NCBI RefSeq assembly: GCF_021018805.1
Contig: NC_086247.1
Location: 97,419,338 to 97,483,337, forward strand
Reading direction: 5' to 3'
From: Prinia subflava
Taxonomy: Eukaryota; Chordata; Aves; Passeriformes; Cisticolidae
DNA: 64,000 nt
The notes under the pieces are model-generated. The model had not been told where the DNA came from. It searched no databases and saw nothing but the letters and a program-made list of their open reading frames with translations. This document shows, piece after piece, positions 45,724 to 58,820 of this stretch. Position numbers and translations under genes: made by a program. Each line of letters begins with the position of its first letter. The stretch's first letter is position 1.

Positions 45724-45914
45724 TGATTTATTAAAATATGAATATTGATCTAATATCGATATCAACTGTGACAGACAGTGTGAATTACGGAGATATCCCG
45801 CGTGCTGCCCGGCGTCACAATAAACATACACTTTCTAACTTTAACTGTTAGAGAGTTTCTGTCCGTCACAGCTGGATATTGATATTAGATCGATATTCGT
45901 ATTTTAATAAATCA
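45724..45914 (-). repeat. ERV-C aberrant 5' end: inverted R-U5 plus U5
   Basis: In minus orientation the provirus starts with the reverse complement of R-U5 (45914 to about 45777). It continues with the last 54 or so bases of U5 in normal orientation (45777-45724), then the PBS. There is no U3. The two U5 arms form a palindrome of about 54 bp around a loop of about 83 bp. The outer arm plus loop matches the 3' LTR end at 26247-26343 in opposite orientation. Both provirus ends are therefore U5 ends. Confidence 0.8.
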
Positions 45915-46678
45915 GTATATATAACAAGGCAAACAAACAACAACAACTACAGCATTAATAATAAACAGAACCAGGAACCTCGAGGGGCTTTGTTTCACAA
46001 AGCCTAGGGCAGTCTGATTTCAGTGCCCCTGTGGGACTCTGAGAGACCAAGCTGGAACGGTGGAAAATCCTGGGCTGGTGGATGAGATGTATCAGGAACT
46101 CTGTCAGTGGTAGCTGGAATGGCAGGGATGTCCCAGCAGGGCAGTACAGAGGTACAGAGTAGCAGAAAGCCTCAAAGCAGCGCTGAAGGAGCGGTGGCAG
46201 CAGCAGGACAGGGCCAGCCCAGCAGGGCAGGAGGAGGCGAGCTCAGAATTCTGGGGCACACGAACAGATGATGGTAGATTCCCAGGACTGGACTTGGTGG
46301 TGACAGTGAACTCCTCCTGCAGCCAGCAGCAGCCTGGGCGTCCTCTCTCCGATACTGAGAGCAAGAGCCAGAAGCTGCCCCAGCTCTGTCCTTTTTCTGC
46401 CCCCAAAACTCGAATTATCTCCCCCCTCCAAGAGAAACTCCCAAAGACCCAAAGAAGTGTAGCCAGGTGCTACAACTTCTCTCCTCTTGCCCCTTTGTTC
46501 CACTTAAGTACCTATAAGTATCCAGTAGTTAGTTTCCTAGCAACTTACAGGAAAAAATTCTATAAGTAAAAAAGAAACAAATCTAACCCCCCAAAATATG
46601 AAAAATTGACCGTGCCAATTTAACAGAAGCCCTCCTTACTCCTGAAAACTAACATTTTCCAGCTAGTCTGTTACAACA
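45915..46678 (-). mobile_element. LTR-X, right part
   Basis: After the GTAT duplication, LTR-X resumes (ATATAACAAGGCAAACAAACAAC) and runs to ACAACA at about 46678. On the minus strand this end starts TGTTGTAACAG. The outer duplication is not visible. The open frames at 46104-46569 belong to this GC-richer LTR body. Confidence 0.65.
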
Positions 46679-47367
46679 CCCAGAAAATTAATGACAGAGT
46701 GAATGACACTATGTTTAGAATAACACTGTAAAACAAGGGCACTTAGTTCTCAAAGAGGATATATCCAAAAAGAACACTGAGTTACACTCAAAAGTGCATG
46801 AGCTGCTGGAAAGAGCTGCAAAGCTCCAGCCTTTTGTAACTGAACACTCATTTATCTCAGAAACTGTCTACCATTGACGTAGGAAAGTAACCTTTCTTTC
46901 TCTCCCATTGCTGAATTCACCAAGAAAACCTCTGAAATGCTTTGCCATTTCTTGGGACAGGAGTCAAAGGTCAGCAAAATTTATTTACTCAAAAATGTGA
47001 GCAAAAGACATTTTATCTCCAGGAAACTACACTAGCAAGCTGTGAGATAGTGCCAGATGAGAGCATTAAAAATTTCTTATGATGGGATTAATTAATGATT
47101 CCTCATGCATTCCCACTGCATGATAGAATATAGGAGAGTTCAGCTACAAGGCAAGTTTATCAGAGAGGCTTAGAGATTTCAGAGCTTATCAATGCTCTTC
47201 CAGCTTCATAGAGAAAAGGAAATTATCAGGACAGTCATATCACAGGTGCACTCTCTGTCCTCCCAGCAGTAAGATGTCTCAGACACATTGCAGCGTGTAG
47301 ATCTGGTGTTTTTCTGCAGTCACAGCACACAAGCACCAGGATTGATTGATGATGTAAAAATATCATG
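46679..47367. other. Non-coding DNA
   Basis: Nothing recognised between two LTRs. Confidence 0.5.
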
Positions 47368-47975
47368 TGTTATAAATGCATATTATAAAGTTGGCTTTTC
47401 ATAAATATTGAAAAGAATGCTATATGTATAATGTGGGATGTTTATTTTCTAGTTTATTTTAATGGGGTTTAAAAATGGTGATGTGATGAATATGTATATT
47501 TTTGAGGTTGTAACATAGTGTTAAAAGTACGAGACTGTTTTTGTAACATCTAAAACCAGTCAGACTGGAGGATAGAGAGGGTCCTCCCGCATTCCTGAAT
47601 TATCCAAATGAAGATAGCAGTGAACCAAAGCTCCAAGAAGGAATTTATTGATCTTCTAATGGGATATGAAATGACCAAGAAGGCATCACCAAGAACAAGG
47701 AGTAATAAAATGCTAAATTGGTGAAATAGAGGAGGTTGGGAGAGATAAAACTAGGAGGGCATCCGAATTCAAAGGAATGTTTGAATAATGCATTAGGGTC
47801 TATGGAATATGTAACATACTGATCCTTTTACATAAGTGTTCTCAAGGGGTAGGGTGTGCTTTCTGGCTGCATGCCAGGCACCCCGGCTGAGAACTTTTGC
47901 TTTATTTCTGTCTCCTAATTGTCTTTTTATTAAACTTTTTAAATTTTACCAAGAAAGTGAACATTGTTTTTCACA
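47368..47975 (+). mobile_element. Solo LTR, 608 bp
   Basis: It runs from TGTTATAAATGCATATTATAAAG to GTGAACATTGTTTTTCACA. TTTTTATTAAACTTTTT near 47930 is the polyadenylation region. The flanks TCATG (47363-47367) and CCATG (47976-47980) are a near-perfect 5-bp duplication. Confidence 0.82.
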
Positions 47976-48458
47976 CCATGCAAGTTGCAAACTAGTGCTG
48001 GGACTTCCCATCAGGGAAGGGCAACTGTATATGAGATTCAAAGAAACATGATAATTCTGCAGACCTCTGAAATTTCCAAGCAGAAACAGGCTTATCAAGT
48101 ATTTTCTAGTTGTTTAACAGGCTTGGCAAAAACTGCTTACAATAATAATTGACTACTAAGAAAAAAAGAATGACACTATGTCGTGCATTTGCCAACCAAA
48201 AGAATAAAAGAGAAGGTCAAGTGGAACAGTCAGAACATTCGTACTAGCGAAAAATTTTGTTCTGTCCCTGGTTTCTGTAAGTCTCTCTACTTCACCATCA
48301 CCACCTGCCATCTGTCTGAATCTGATCTGGCAGTTCTCTGCTTTATACTGCAATTACCATCATTTTAGCAATCAGCAGTGCTCAAGCTCTTCCCTTTATT
48401 TCACATCAGCAGCTGGCCACTTTATATCTCCACATGAAGAAGAAGAAAGAAAGCCTAT

Positions 48459-48855
48459 TGTCCTGGTTCCAGCCAGGACAGAGTTAATTTTTGTAGTAGG
48501 CAGCATGACTAGGACCCAGAGGTTATTCAATATCACCTCATGTCATCACCAGGTGCAAGAGAAGGGGTCCATTCTGGGGAGAATTCCAGTTTTGGTCCCG
48601 GTCTCATAGTGGAAGAAGGAGCCATCCAATATTGTCTGTTGTCAGGAGGGTTTACACATGAATTGCTCCTTTCTTGTAACATCCATCATTACTATTGTTG
48701 CTGTTACTGCCTTCTTATCTCATTGCTGTTTCCAGTAAATTGTTCTCATCTCAGTCCATGATCTTGGTGTTTTGTGTATCCAATTCTCTTTAGCTGCCAC
48801 AGAGGGGAGGGGGACCAAGCAGCACATGGTTTTAGTGGTAGCATTAAACTGGAAA
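48459..48855 (+). mobile_element. ERVL-type solo LTR
   Basis: It starts TGTCCTGGTTCCAGCCAGGACAGAGTTAATTTTT, the familiar start of avian ERVL LTRs. It contains CTCATCTCAGTCCATGATC and ends near ATTAAACTGG. The right end is approximate. Confidence 0.75.
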
Positions 48856-48996
48856 ATACCATTCCTACACCACATTACCTATGAATTGTGGGTGTTTTTC
48901 CACACACTGAGTTCATTGTGGGAAATCAAGACACAGAAAATTCTCAAAACCTTGTGCATGCAGGCTCAAATACAGCAGAGAATAAAGGGTTTGACT

Positions 48997-49444
48997 TGAG
49001 GCTTTGGAAAAGGCTTCCAGCTTTAGAGACCATAAGCAAGAATGTGGATTTGTAGTTTAAGCAGAAACATATTAAGCTAGGTAGTGGAGAGTTTTAAGGT
49101 TTTAAAGTTAAGATACAGAAGTAGTTATAAAGGTAATAAGAAGTTTTAAGGTGTAGTGCTGTAGGATTGTGTGCCACTATATTATTGGATAACATTGTTC
49201 GCATTGTGGCAGGATGCGTGATACAGTTTAATTAGCCATTGGTGTGAAAGTTAAAACAATATGTGTGGCAGTAGATTATTGGCTAATAAACCTTTAAAAC
49301 CCCTTGTAACTTGTGGTCTTGTGACCACTGACCATGAACTCCTGGTGTATGCAGTGAAGAGATTCTCATCCTCCTTGAGACTGAGGCAATAAATCATGTT
49401 TTAAGATGTTTCCCAGTGGTTCTACCTCTCTTAAAATCCCGACA
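48997..49444 (+). mobile_element. Solo LTR ending CCCGACA
   Basis: TGAGGCTTTGGAAAAGG to TTAAAATCCCGACA, with GGCAATAAATCATG (polyadenylation signal) near 49385. The target duplication is not clear. Confidence 0.65.
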
Positions 49445-52400
49445 GTTCATGGGACAGTAACAATGTGTCAGTATCAGTTTAGGGCTAGACTGGAAGGAAG
49501 GCAAGAAGGTCTGGGTCCTGCTCATAGACTAGCTCAGCTGCAATAAATGCTGGGAAGCCAGCTCCCAGGTAGTTCTAAGAGGAGAAAGGACAGACACCTG
49601 TGAACCTGCAGGTTCCAGATTTTCTAATCCTGATTTAAGAGAATCCAGAAAATGAATGCCAGGATGCAGGAACTCCAAATCAGTGTGAAGCCTCAATGTA
49701 TGAAGGCATGCTGTCTGCATGAGGCCTTGTGCCAGTAGACTGAAAGAGAGCAAGCCCTTATGCCTCTTTATCACAAAGTTTGAGTGAGTCCAAACAAAGG
49801 TGTTGAAACAACTAGCTAGCCTAGCTCTTACCTCATTGCAAAGGCAAAAATACCCAGCCCAAAAGAGCAAGAAGAAAGATGAAAGACATCTAACAGAAGT
49901 GGAGCAGTTGTTACTAATTTTGAAATCAATTACTGTATTTTAGCATCTATACTTTTCCATTGTTGTTTTGCTTTCTTTCTTTCTTAAAACACTCTCTTGT
50001 CCTTTACTTCATGTGCTCACTGCAAATGAGCACAGGTAGAAATACTGGGGACTGGAGAGTTTAACTAATTTTTCCAGCTCTTATGGATTGGAATTTGATT
50101 TTTAGTGGCCTCTGAAACTTACAGCTGAGTCTTTCATCTACCTGGAATTAGAGTTCTATGAAAGGAAGTCTGAATGTGTGAATTCAGGCTTAGGGTGGAG
50201 GTTGGGTGTTTTTGGGGGGTTTTTTGGGTTTGTTTTGTTTGGGTTTTAATTTTTTTTTTTTTTTTATTTTTATTTACATACGTAAGTCTTAAAAAGAAAA
50301 AAAATCCTGGTTTTATGTAATGTATTAAAATACAAATGTGCCTTTCTTTCCCACTGAGAAATATGAAGGCTGCCAGGGATTTTTTTTCTTCTTTTTAGCC
50401 CATAGCTAATATTTCTCACTTTTTCTTAATCACAGGTACTTCTATAGTATCAATGCTGCCTGTGTAGTGTTACATTCAACTGTCTTTCATAGATCATGTT
50501 AAATAAAAATTAGATCTGTTATGCTGCAAGTAAATTTTTACTCTCCATTAATGTTAATTGGTTTTTGGTATGTTAAAGCTATTTAGAGGATTACACTTCT
50601 CTTACCATAATTAGACAGCTCTATGGTATTTCAGTCACCAACGTGTTCCATCACTGCCTCTGACTTCACTAAAATTTCAAGTAAACACATTAACAGCCAG
50701 TAATAGATACAATAGAAAAGTATCTTGAAAACATTTTTAATATTTTCATTAACCTTTGCTTTGAAAAAAAAATCCATTCCCTTTTCTTTTTAAAAAATAG
50801 CAATTTTAATGTTAAAGCAGGAAACTCATTGAAATACCTTCTTTTCTGCACAAAATCTATGTGGTTGAATATACCTTTCCCAATATCATCATCTGCATGA
50901 AAAGAAAACTTCTTTCCACATATTCTTTGTAGAGTCCAGTTTAATTTAGATGACTAAGGAGTCCCAATTCCATTTGCCTTAGTAATATAAAGAAACTAGT
51001 TCATATTATGACCATTTTTACTGTTACTGTCTTTAAGATTCTAACCAATGTTTTATTGCAGTATTACAGCTCCTTGTGTGCTGAGCATATTTTCTTCAGG
51101 CTGTAACAGAAGAATCCAGAAAGTTTGTTTTGTTTCCTTCATTTTGGAACAGCTTTTGGCAGTAGGTTTAGTTATTGAAATAGCTGTATATCAAGTGTAC
51201 AAAAGTACTAGCTGATCAATGTGTATGTCTTCAATCATATGTTCTGAAAACTAACAATCAGTGGACATTTTGAATAACAGACATCCTGCAGTTGTATAAA
51301 AAAAATTACAATTCTTACTATCACTATACAGCCTACACCATCTATGAATTATGTTGCTCAAGCATTTGTTATAAACAGAATCCCAAACTGCACATTTTTA
51401 GACAACTAGTCTTTCTAAGCTCAGGACATTCATAGGGATTACCCCTGGAGAAACTGTATGAAATGGACTTCTTCTGCCTCCATTATTTTCATCGGTCTAT
51501 AATATAATGTTAACCAGTGTTAGGCAGGAAGCCATTTCTGTGGGCAGAAAAACAGCATTTTGAATCCCTCCCTTTCCAACAGTGATACTTAACATCTTTT
51601 CAATTTTTTTAAAAAAAGGCAAAGATAACAAATAAAAGAACAGATGAAATTGAGATGTTTAAACACACATATATGGAGTGCTTCTTCATGTGATGGCTAA
51701 TAGACTCATGGAGCACTTTGCCAAAGAACATGATAGATATTAATGTTTACGTGAGCTCAAAAGAGATCAGACAAGTTCTCTATGGAGAAACATCTTCAAA
51801 AGCTACTCATAACAAGTAAACAACATTCATCACAGGAAATCACTGGACTTGAGATTGTATTACATCATTAGCATTTGCCTGTTTCATTATTTCTCTAGGT
51901 GTCCACTGTTGTCAGACAGAATGAAGCACTGCATCTGGTCTCACATAAGCATTGTGCTCTGAAATAGTGACTGGTAAAGGAGCTATGACATTCATATAAG
52001 GCTAGGATTGCAGTGCCCAAGTCCTAAGCTTCAAGTTTGTTTTTCCAAATCTGCAGGAAATGAGTACAAGAGTACTGTCAATTCTGGGACAAGTCTCACT
52101 CTTCCCTTTGAATTAGGAAAATTACCCTGAGGCTAAGAAGCCCCCATTAGCTGAAGCAGAATCGATTTCCCACATAATGTTCCAGTTCCATTGAAAAGTT
52201 CCTGTTCAAGCCTAGTGACAATACAAAACTAAAGTGTAGTGGATGATGTTTGAGTTTGTACAGAAATTACAGGGTGCATTTTAAGTTTATTCTGTTTGTA
52301 TTTCTTTTGCTCCTTATATAAATGATAAAAAATTTACATTTTTGTTCAATAGATTGAATTAGTGTATTTTGAGTATTACCAATGCCTTGGTATCATCTTA

Positions 52401-55126
52401 GTTCAAGAATCTTCTGGCAAGTCAATTTCAAAATTTGTTTTGTTTCAGGCAATTCCTTATTGTATAGTACATAGTTTCTACTTCAAATGAAGTTAAAATG
52501 AAAAAGTAGTTCAAAAATCAACAAATTCCTAAAGTGTAAGAGTTATTAGACAGGTGTTCAGACAGAAGATTCTCACTGGGTATGTGCCTAATTATCAGCA
52601 AACAAACAAATAAACAAAACACCAAACCAAAAATATTTTAAACCAAAATAAGTCCTATTTACACTGATTGCTAATGAACACTGAAGCCACATTTGGGGTT
52701 TTTTTTATTTATGCTTTTTTTTAATAGTTAAGATAGGATGATTTAATTTTGCTTTATTATTTCCATATTACAGGAAAGATTGTTATTTGCTTCCTGGTAT
52801 TGGTTTGTTCCGTCCAATTTTTGACTTCATTCAAACTGAAACATGATGAGCTTGTTCTTAAGTCATCTCACTTTGCTATAGAAAGGCAAAACAGTTTTTA
52901 AAATGTTATACAATATGTGGGCTGCTTGAGAATTAACCTACACTGTTAGGAGAAAATAAAGAAAAAGCCTTAAGGTCATATCTCACTATTTACTATCACC
53001 TCAAGTTTGAAACAGGAAAGAATTGCTCTGCACATACTACAAAGATAAGTGAGAGAGGATGAAAGGAAGGAGACGTTTCTCTTTAGCAGATGAAAAAGAT
53101 GTTCAAGGCTTAGTCCATGATAAGCATTATCTTCAGCATTATCATCAAATGTCTGCAAAATGTCAATCACAGCCAAGATTCACTCAATCCATTGTATGGG
53201 TTGAATTATGTGGTTGAACACCTTGCGAAACACAGTTTTAATTTTGCATTTGAGTACTCTTTACTCCTATTTTGTTTGAATTGTTTTAAATACATCTATT
53301 AAGATCTGTTTGTTTCTAGCTTTCTTTGACACATGGCATCTTATACTAGAAATCCCAGTTATGGAACAGCTTTTTAATGCCTGCAGGAGCAATTTAAATT
53401 ACTAAAATGTAGAGTGATTGCAGGGCAGAAATTGGTAATAAACTGGTAGCCTGGATAGAAATGCCCTCCTCAAAAGAAGGTGGAGGAAATATGATGAAAA
53501 GCACTTGGTTTTGATTTTGGTACTTTTATTTTGTGCACAACACTTTTAAAATCCATTATGAAAGCCAAACAAGACTGGTAGTAAAAGGAGGATAAGCATT
53601 CCTTCCCCTGTGTATGCCAATGAGATAGATGGCCAAAGAGATCATGGGGTGCAACAAGTCCAAATATACAGTATGGATCTGGAAGCTGCAGTTCATGCAG
53701 AGAAAGTAACAATCTGTTGAACTGGTAGGAAGGTCCCAGCCAGGACTTCTATAGGTCCAAAGAATAATTTTTTTGGGCCTAAGGGTAACTAAGTCTAAGA
53801 CACTGAATTGGCAGGAAGCAAATCCTTTCTTGCAAGAACAAAGTCTGCATAGAGTATCCCAGCACTCATTTGATAAATTAGGCTTTCAGAAGTTTAAAAA
53901 TCTTTTCTTTGGTATCTCAATATAACAGTTAAGGTAAAGCAAATTTAAGAGATCAGACCAGCTTTTAGAAGGTACATCTCTAATATGCAGTTTATTCCAG
54001 TCCACAAACAAACCCTCCAAGCTCAGCTTTGATCACTGACTAGTTGTTTTGAGCCTCATCTTGGAGTCAGACTGCATATCTGCTGGAGCAGGAAAGCACA
54101 AGGGTCCTGCATGCTTACGTACTATATTTGCTCCTTGTGACATAGTCATAACATGCAGTTAACTGTAGCCCAAGGCATCCCTGTCCAATGGACTAGGAGA
54201 GGTACTGTGAAGGTTGTCTGCAGGGACACACTTGAACAAGACTGCTCCACTTGCTTTGTATTAATATGAAATTAAATCACTTCTCCAGAGGCAGTTGAGG
54301 AGGAACTCTAGAAGAAAAATGAAATGGTATTTGGGATGGGAAATTGTAGTTTCCTCCAGACTGAATTTAAAAATAAAGGCAGAGTATGCTTAGGCACCGA
54401 TTATCTAGAAAATACACTGATGATGGGCGTGAACAATAAGAGTAGCTTAGCTAAGAGTTTGGATGTTCACAAGTGCTTCATAGACAATGATCAAGTGCAT
54501 CATGATTCCTTTGCTCAAGCACTATCTTCAGGCAGAATAAACAAGGCATCTAATCTTGTCACTAGCAAAGACATCTGCTGTGTCCTTGGGAAGTGTGGTG
54601 TGTGTCACTAGTTCTTTTTCTTTTACTTGTGTACTCACTTGTATCTGCTAGTAGCCTTAATTCTCACTTTTCAAGAAAGTGATGAAAAGCTGTGTTTTAG
54701 GAGACACAATCTCCCCGCAAAACAAGTTATTACTACCCAGTACTAAAAACCTCAGTAACATCCACATGTATTTTAAGAACGATTTGGGGTAACTTTGGTA
54801 CTCAGCTTAAAATACATCAAATTACACACAGGTTTTAGGATGACCCAGCAAACAAGAAGAAGAAGTGATTACAAATCAAGATATTTCTTCATTCATTTAT
54901 GTTTGTTTCCTCACAGCAAATAAATTATTTCATTCAGCAAGTAATTCAGAACACAGAATTTTCATAAATTATCCTTATAAACAGCAATGCCAAGAAGTCT
55001 CACTTAGAGACTTAAGTCAATGTCTTAGTTTTTCCACCAAAACACTTAGTAGTAAATGCCTGTTTTGGATCAAATGCATCAAAACATAAAAGCAACTTTT
55101 TTCTTTTAAAGAAGAGGACAGGATAT
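49445..55126. other. Non-coding DNA
   Basis: 5.7 kb of AT-rich sequence. A T-rich/G-T low-complexity tract lies at about 50205-50280. Open frames such as 49529-49870 and 54324-54611 have no recognisable content. Confidence 0.5.
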
Positions 55127-55512
55127 TGAAAGCTGGGATGAGATAAAGATCGGGGACTAGAGAAACGTGAGTCCAGACCAATATGGTGATTAAGCACGTA
55201 CTCCGGTTTATTCATCCAGATGGCGGGTTATATACAGAGTGAGTCGTTTACATTTAGCAGGTGCACCGTGATAGGAAGTGGACATCAGAAGTATGTAAGC
55301 TATTGCAGTTTAAGGTAGCCACCGTGTCTTCCCAGTAACTGTTCCATGCTAGTAGCACCCCTACCTTAACATATTCCCAGTAACAGATAACCTTATCTGG
55401 TACTACGTATGCTGGACATACTAGGCCTCCTAGGGCCTGGCCTGAGGCCTGGTCTGAAGCCCAGCTGTGGATAGCTTTGCCTTATGATCTAAGTTATCCT
55501 GTTCCTGCTACA
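55127..55512 (-). mobile_element. Solo LTR (class II-like) with GGATAT duplication
   Basis: A 386-bp LTR. On the minus strand it starts TGTAGCAGGAACAGG, has GAATAAACCGGAGTACG and ends CAGCTTTCA. It is flanked by GGATAT at 55121-55126 and 55513-55518. A 6-bp duplication and a short LTR with AATAAA close to its end suggest an alpha/beta-retrovirus-like (ERVK) element. Confidence 0.85.
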
Positions 55513-55518
55513 GGATAT

Positions 55519-58500
55519 CAACAAAATTATATAATTATGTAAGACACTAAACTACAAACTACATAATGAAATGTTTTAAGTGCAGAAAACATTTAAATTA
55601 AGTCTATCTGAAATACCAGCTGAAGCATACAGCTTAAGGCAACACAGAACATGTACAATTGAACTGTAAGAATGTTCTAATGTTGCCTTGCATCACCCAA
55701 AAGTGAACATATGCCAACAGCAATATTTTGCTTTTCTTATCTATTTTTCAAAATAAACTGTTCATCCACATGTAGCTGGATATCCGCAAGTTGATGGTCA
55801 AAGATATTTATTAAAGTAGAAAGAAATAACAAGTTCTCTTCTGAGAAGAAGAGCTAAATCCTGGCAGTGACAAGGTTGGGGTGGGATGAGCAATCTTTTT
55901 ATAGCTGGTAGTAAAACCCTTGGATTTTGGAGCAGTATCTACATGAGGACTTAAAAGAGAAATGTCAAGTGATTCATCCCCATGCCTATGTTTACCTACA
56001 GGTAACATAACAAAAGAGAATTTAAAAATTAATACAAATACTTTTTTATTTTCACTAGACCTCTCACCAAAAAATGAAAAGGCAGGAATTTCAATTATCC
56101 AGCGTAATTAAAAAGAATAATCTGAGGAAAAGGAAAACTGCAAACCAGAGTGACTAGATGATACTAGGAGAGTTCAGTTTAGACTTGTGCTCTTGTATTA
56201 AAACAAATGAGTACATAACCAAATACACAAACCACAGCAGTCATTAGTGTAATGATTACTAATTTGGGAAGGGATCTGGATCAAGTAAAGTCCTTACACC
56301 TCTGACTAGGAAATTATAGGGTGAAGTTATTACACACAAACACACACAAAAGATTAAATTGCTAATTTTAAGTAAATTTATTAACAAGTTTTGTGGAAAA
56401 GCAAGACCTCAGAAGGTCTGAAGCATCCAGACATTTCTAAGCAGCACTGTGCAGTCCCATGATAATACTGGTATAGCAAACTACTATAACACACTGATGT
56501 CTGTATTATAGTCCTTTATATGCAAGGTTACATTAAGTTAAGGATGGCATGCTAAAATTAAGTGTTTCAGAAACTTCTCTGTTTAAAAATTCTTGGCCTC
56601 ATTTATTTAAAAACGAATTCACTGACTTGAAAACTGTTTACAACTGCACATTACCCTACCTCTGTACAACACATAGGTTGTGTGTGTATGTTTAGTCTCG
56701 ATAAACTGGGAATTTCTAAAGCATACAAATCTGCAATACAACTAACTTAAATACTCCTCTCTGCTAAGAAGAAAAAAATACTTTGCTTTTTTCCTACCAG
56801 ATTTACATATATATACACTATACTAATTATAGCCTGTTTCTGGCTAAGACACCAATAAGTGATTTAAGAAATAAGGACACATAGATTAGACTTCACAAGT
56901 AAATTAATCTCTCTTCCATCTTTAAATAGATTCAGGCACTCTACAGGAGACATCAATTTCTTTTATTTTTCCAGCTTAGTTGGAGCCTCAGAGGAATGTT
57001 TTCAATCTATCAGGGAGGTACATCAATAAGTCACTAGAGTAGTGCAAAAAAAAATAGTTCTGTCTACGCCTGTCTTAAGGTGTAAGGCACTTAAATATCA
57101 GTTGTGATGCTATAGCACTTGCTCTGAATGATAACTGTGTAAGAAATAGATTCCTCAAGGGCAGTAAAGGGCACAAAATAAATATTTCACCCATTATTGA
57201 TGTGCATCCATTTTAGAAACCAAATGCAACTACTATTACCATAATAATAGTAACATCTCCATGTAATATCCAACTTTTCACAGGGAATTGAAATGCAAAA
57301 ACACATTAGCAGAACCACAAATGTGGCTGAAGAACCAGCTCCAATCAAGAAGTAACAATATTAAGTGCTCAAACAAGTTACCATGGAACAGCCTTATATG
57401 GCTTTTATGTCTTTACAAGGCATTAGCTCTTCTGAAACAAATGTCTCTGAAACAGCGGTTTTATTCAATTGAGTCACCAGGAAGTGCTGCTGCCATGACT
57501 GAGGTATGGGCACATGCACAGCACAGTACCTTCCAATGCCTAAGCGCAGCAGAAACAAATATCACGCCAGGTACAAAATTCACACCAGAAAAAAGTAGCC
57601 CATGGGATTTCACACCAGCAACATGACAGGGAAAATCTCCTCAGATGAAAAAATGCACTGAAGGAGCAGTGGTGTTTTCAAGCTCTCCTTAACTCCTGTG
57701 GATGAAGTTGCTTAAGCCATCACAGATAAAAAAAAAACAACCTGGGAGACAAGCTTTCTCCATATCTGAAAAGGTAGTTGGTTCTTCCCAATCCTATTCA
57801 TTTTACTTTAGCTGTACCAGATTTCTTCCTCAAGCACGCTTGTTTCCATATGGTTACCAAACATTTAAAAGTTGTGTTTCCCAATTTTTGGAAACTGAAT
57901 AGAAACAAGGTGCTAAAATCACCTGAGGAAAAATCTTCTGTGAATCTCTCTAAACTGCTCCCCTATTGAAATAAAGCCTTTCTAAACAAACTCTAAGAAA
58001 GAAAAAAACTCTTAGTTGAAGAGTGATAAAATCTTTCACACGTGGCCAGTGTGGAATGACCCACGAGAGGATTTATCAATTCTTTGAGAGTGTCCAGCAC
58101 TTCTCAAAATGGCATAATAATAGCGAGACAACATCTCTGGGCATGCTTTGTTTTAATGCATAAGGTTTTAATAATGATAAAAATAATAAACATCATAGAA
58201 CAAAGAAATATAAGTCGAACACAGTGTAGAAAACACTCTTCCACTGGCTAAGGCGGTCCAAAAAATCCCAGAGCACCTCTGTGCTCATTCTTAAGTACCG
58301 AATGACCTAGGTGGGCTATTTTGCACTTTGCCTAATGAAATTTGCAACAAGCTTTGAGGTACGCTTCCAAAACCCAGTCAATGCCTCTGTGCTGGCACTG
58401 AGCCAGTTACAATGAGAGGGCTATAGAAAATTCTAGTTTAACTTCTGTACACGTTCAGAGGTAAATTGAAACTCTTTCCCTTATATAGAAACACCTGCTT

Positions 58501-58820
58501 GGGTGTGGAAATGCGAAAGAGAAGAACAAAACTTCTGCATAAAGATAGGTTAGCTTTTAAATTTTTCAGTAAATATGCATTATGGGCAGTTTTAATTTTG
58601 AATTTCTTATATTCTGTTTCAGTATTCCTTTATTTACTGAAAGACAACAAAGAGAAAAGAGATTCCAGGAATCACATGTAGTTTCTTAGTTTTAATTTTA
58701 TTTCTTCTATGCTAAACTTCACCTAAATTACCATGGATGATACCTAAAAGATTTATAATCACCTACATAAAGAAATATTTCTCCCATTTGCACAGCTGTT
58801 GTATAACTGCCACTGCTACA
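55519..58820. other. Non-coding DNA
   Basis: No gene or repeat ends recognised. A short ACACACAAACACACACAAA tract lies near 56330. Confidence 0.5.

Larger units (their letters stand above)
26247..45914 (-). mobile_element. ERV-C: old class I provirus split by later insertions
   Basis: This provirus is in minus orientation with GTAT duplicated at 26243-26246 and 45915-45918. In transcriptional order it has an aberrant 5' end (45724-45914), PBS 45704-45721, leader, gag, protease, RT (interrupted by an insertion of about 1.1 kb), RNase H, integrase, and env (interrupted by ERV-B between 29003 and 37693). A polypurine tract and the 3' LTR 26247-26917 follow. Coding regions are full of frameshifts and stops. 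The U5 sequences at its two ends differ by about 6 in 96 bases, so it is much older than ERV-B. Gag-Pol is gamma-like; Env is not. Confidence 0.88.

Noticed and set aside
49529..49870. 113-codon minus-strand frame next to an LTR
   Set aside because: No family resemblance; probably chance.
54324..54611. 95-codon plus-strand frame with several cysteines
   Set aside because: No recognisable motif, no splice sites or promoter, and surrounding DNA is ordinary non-coding sequence.
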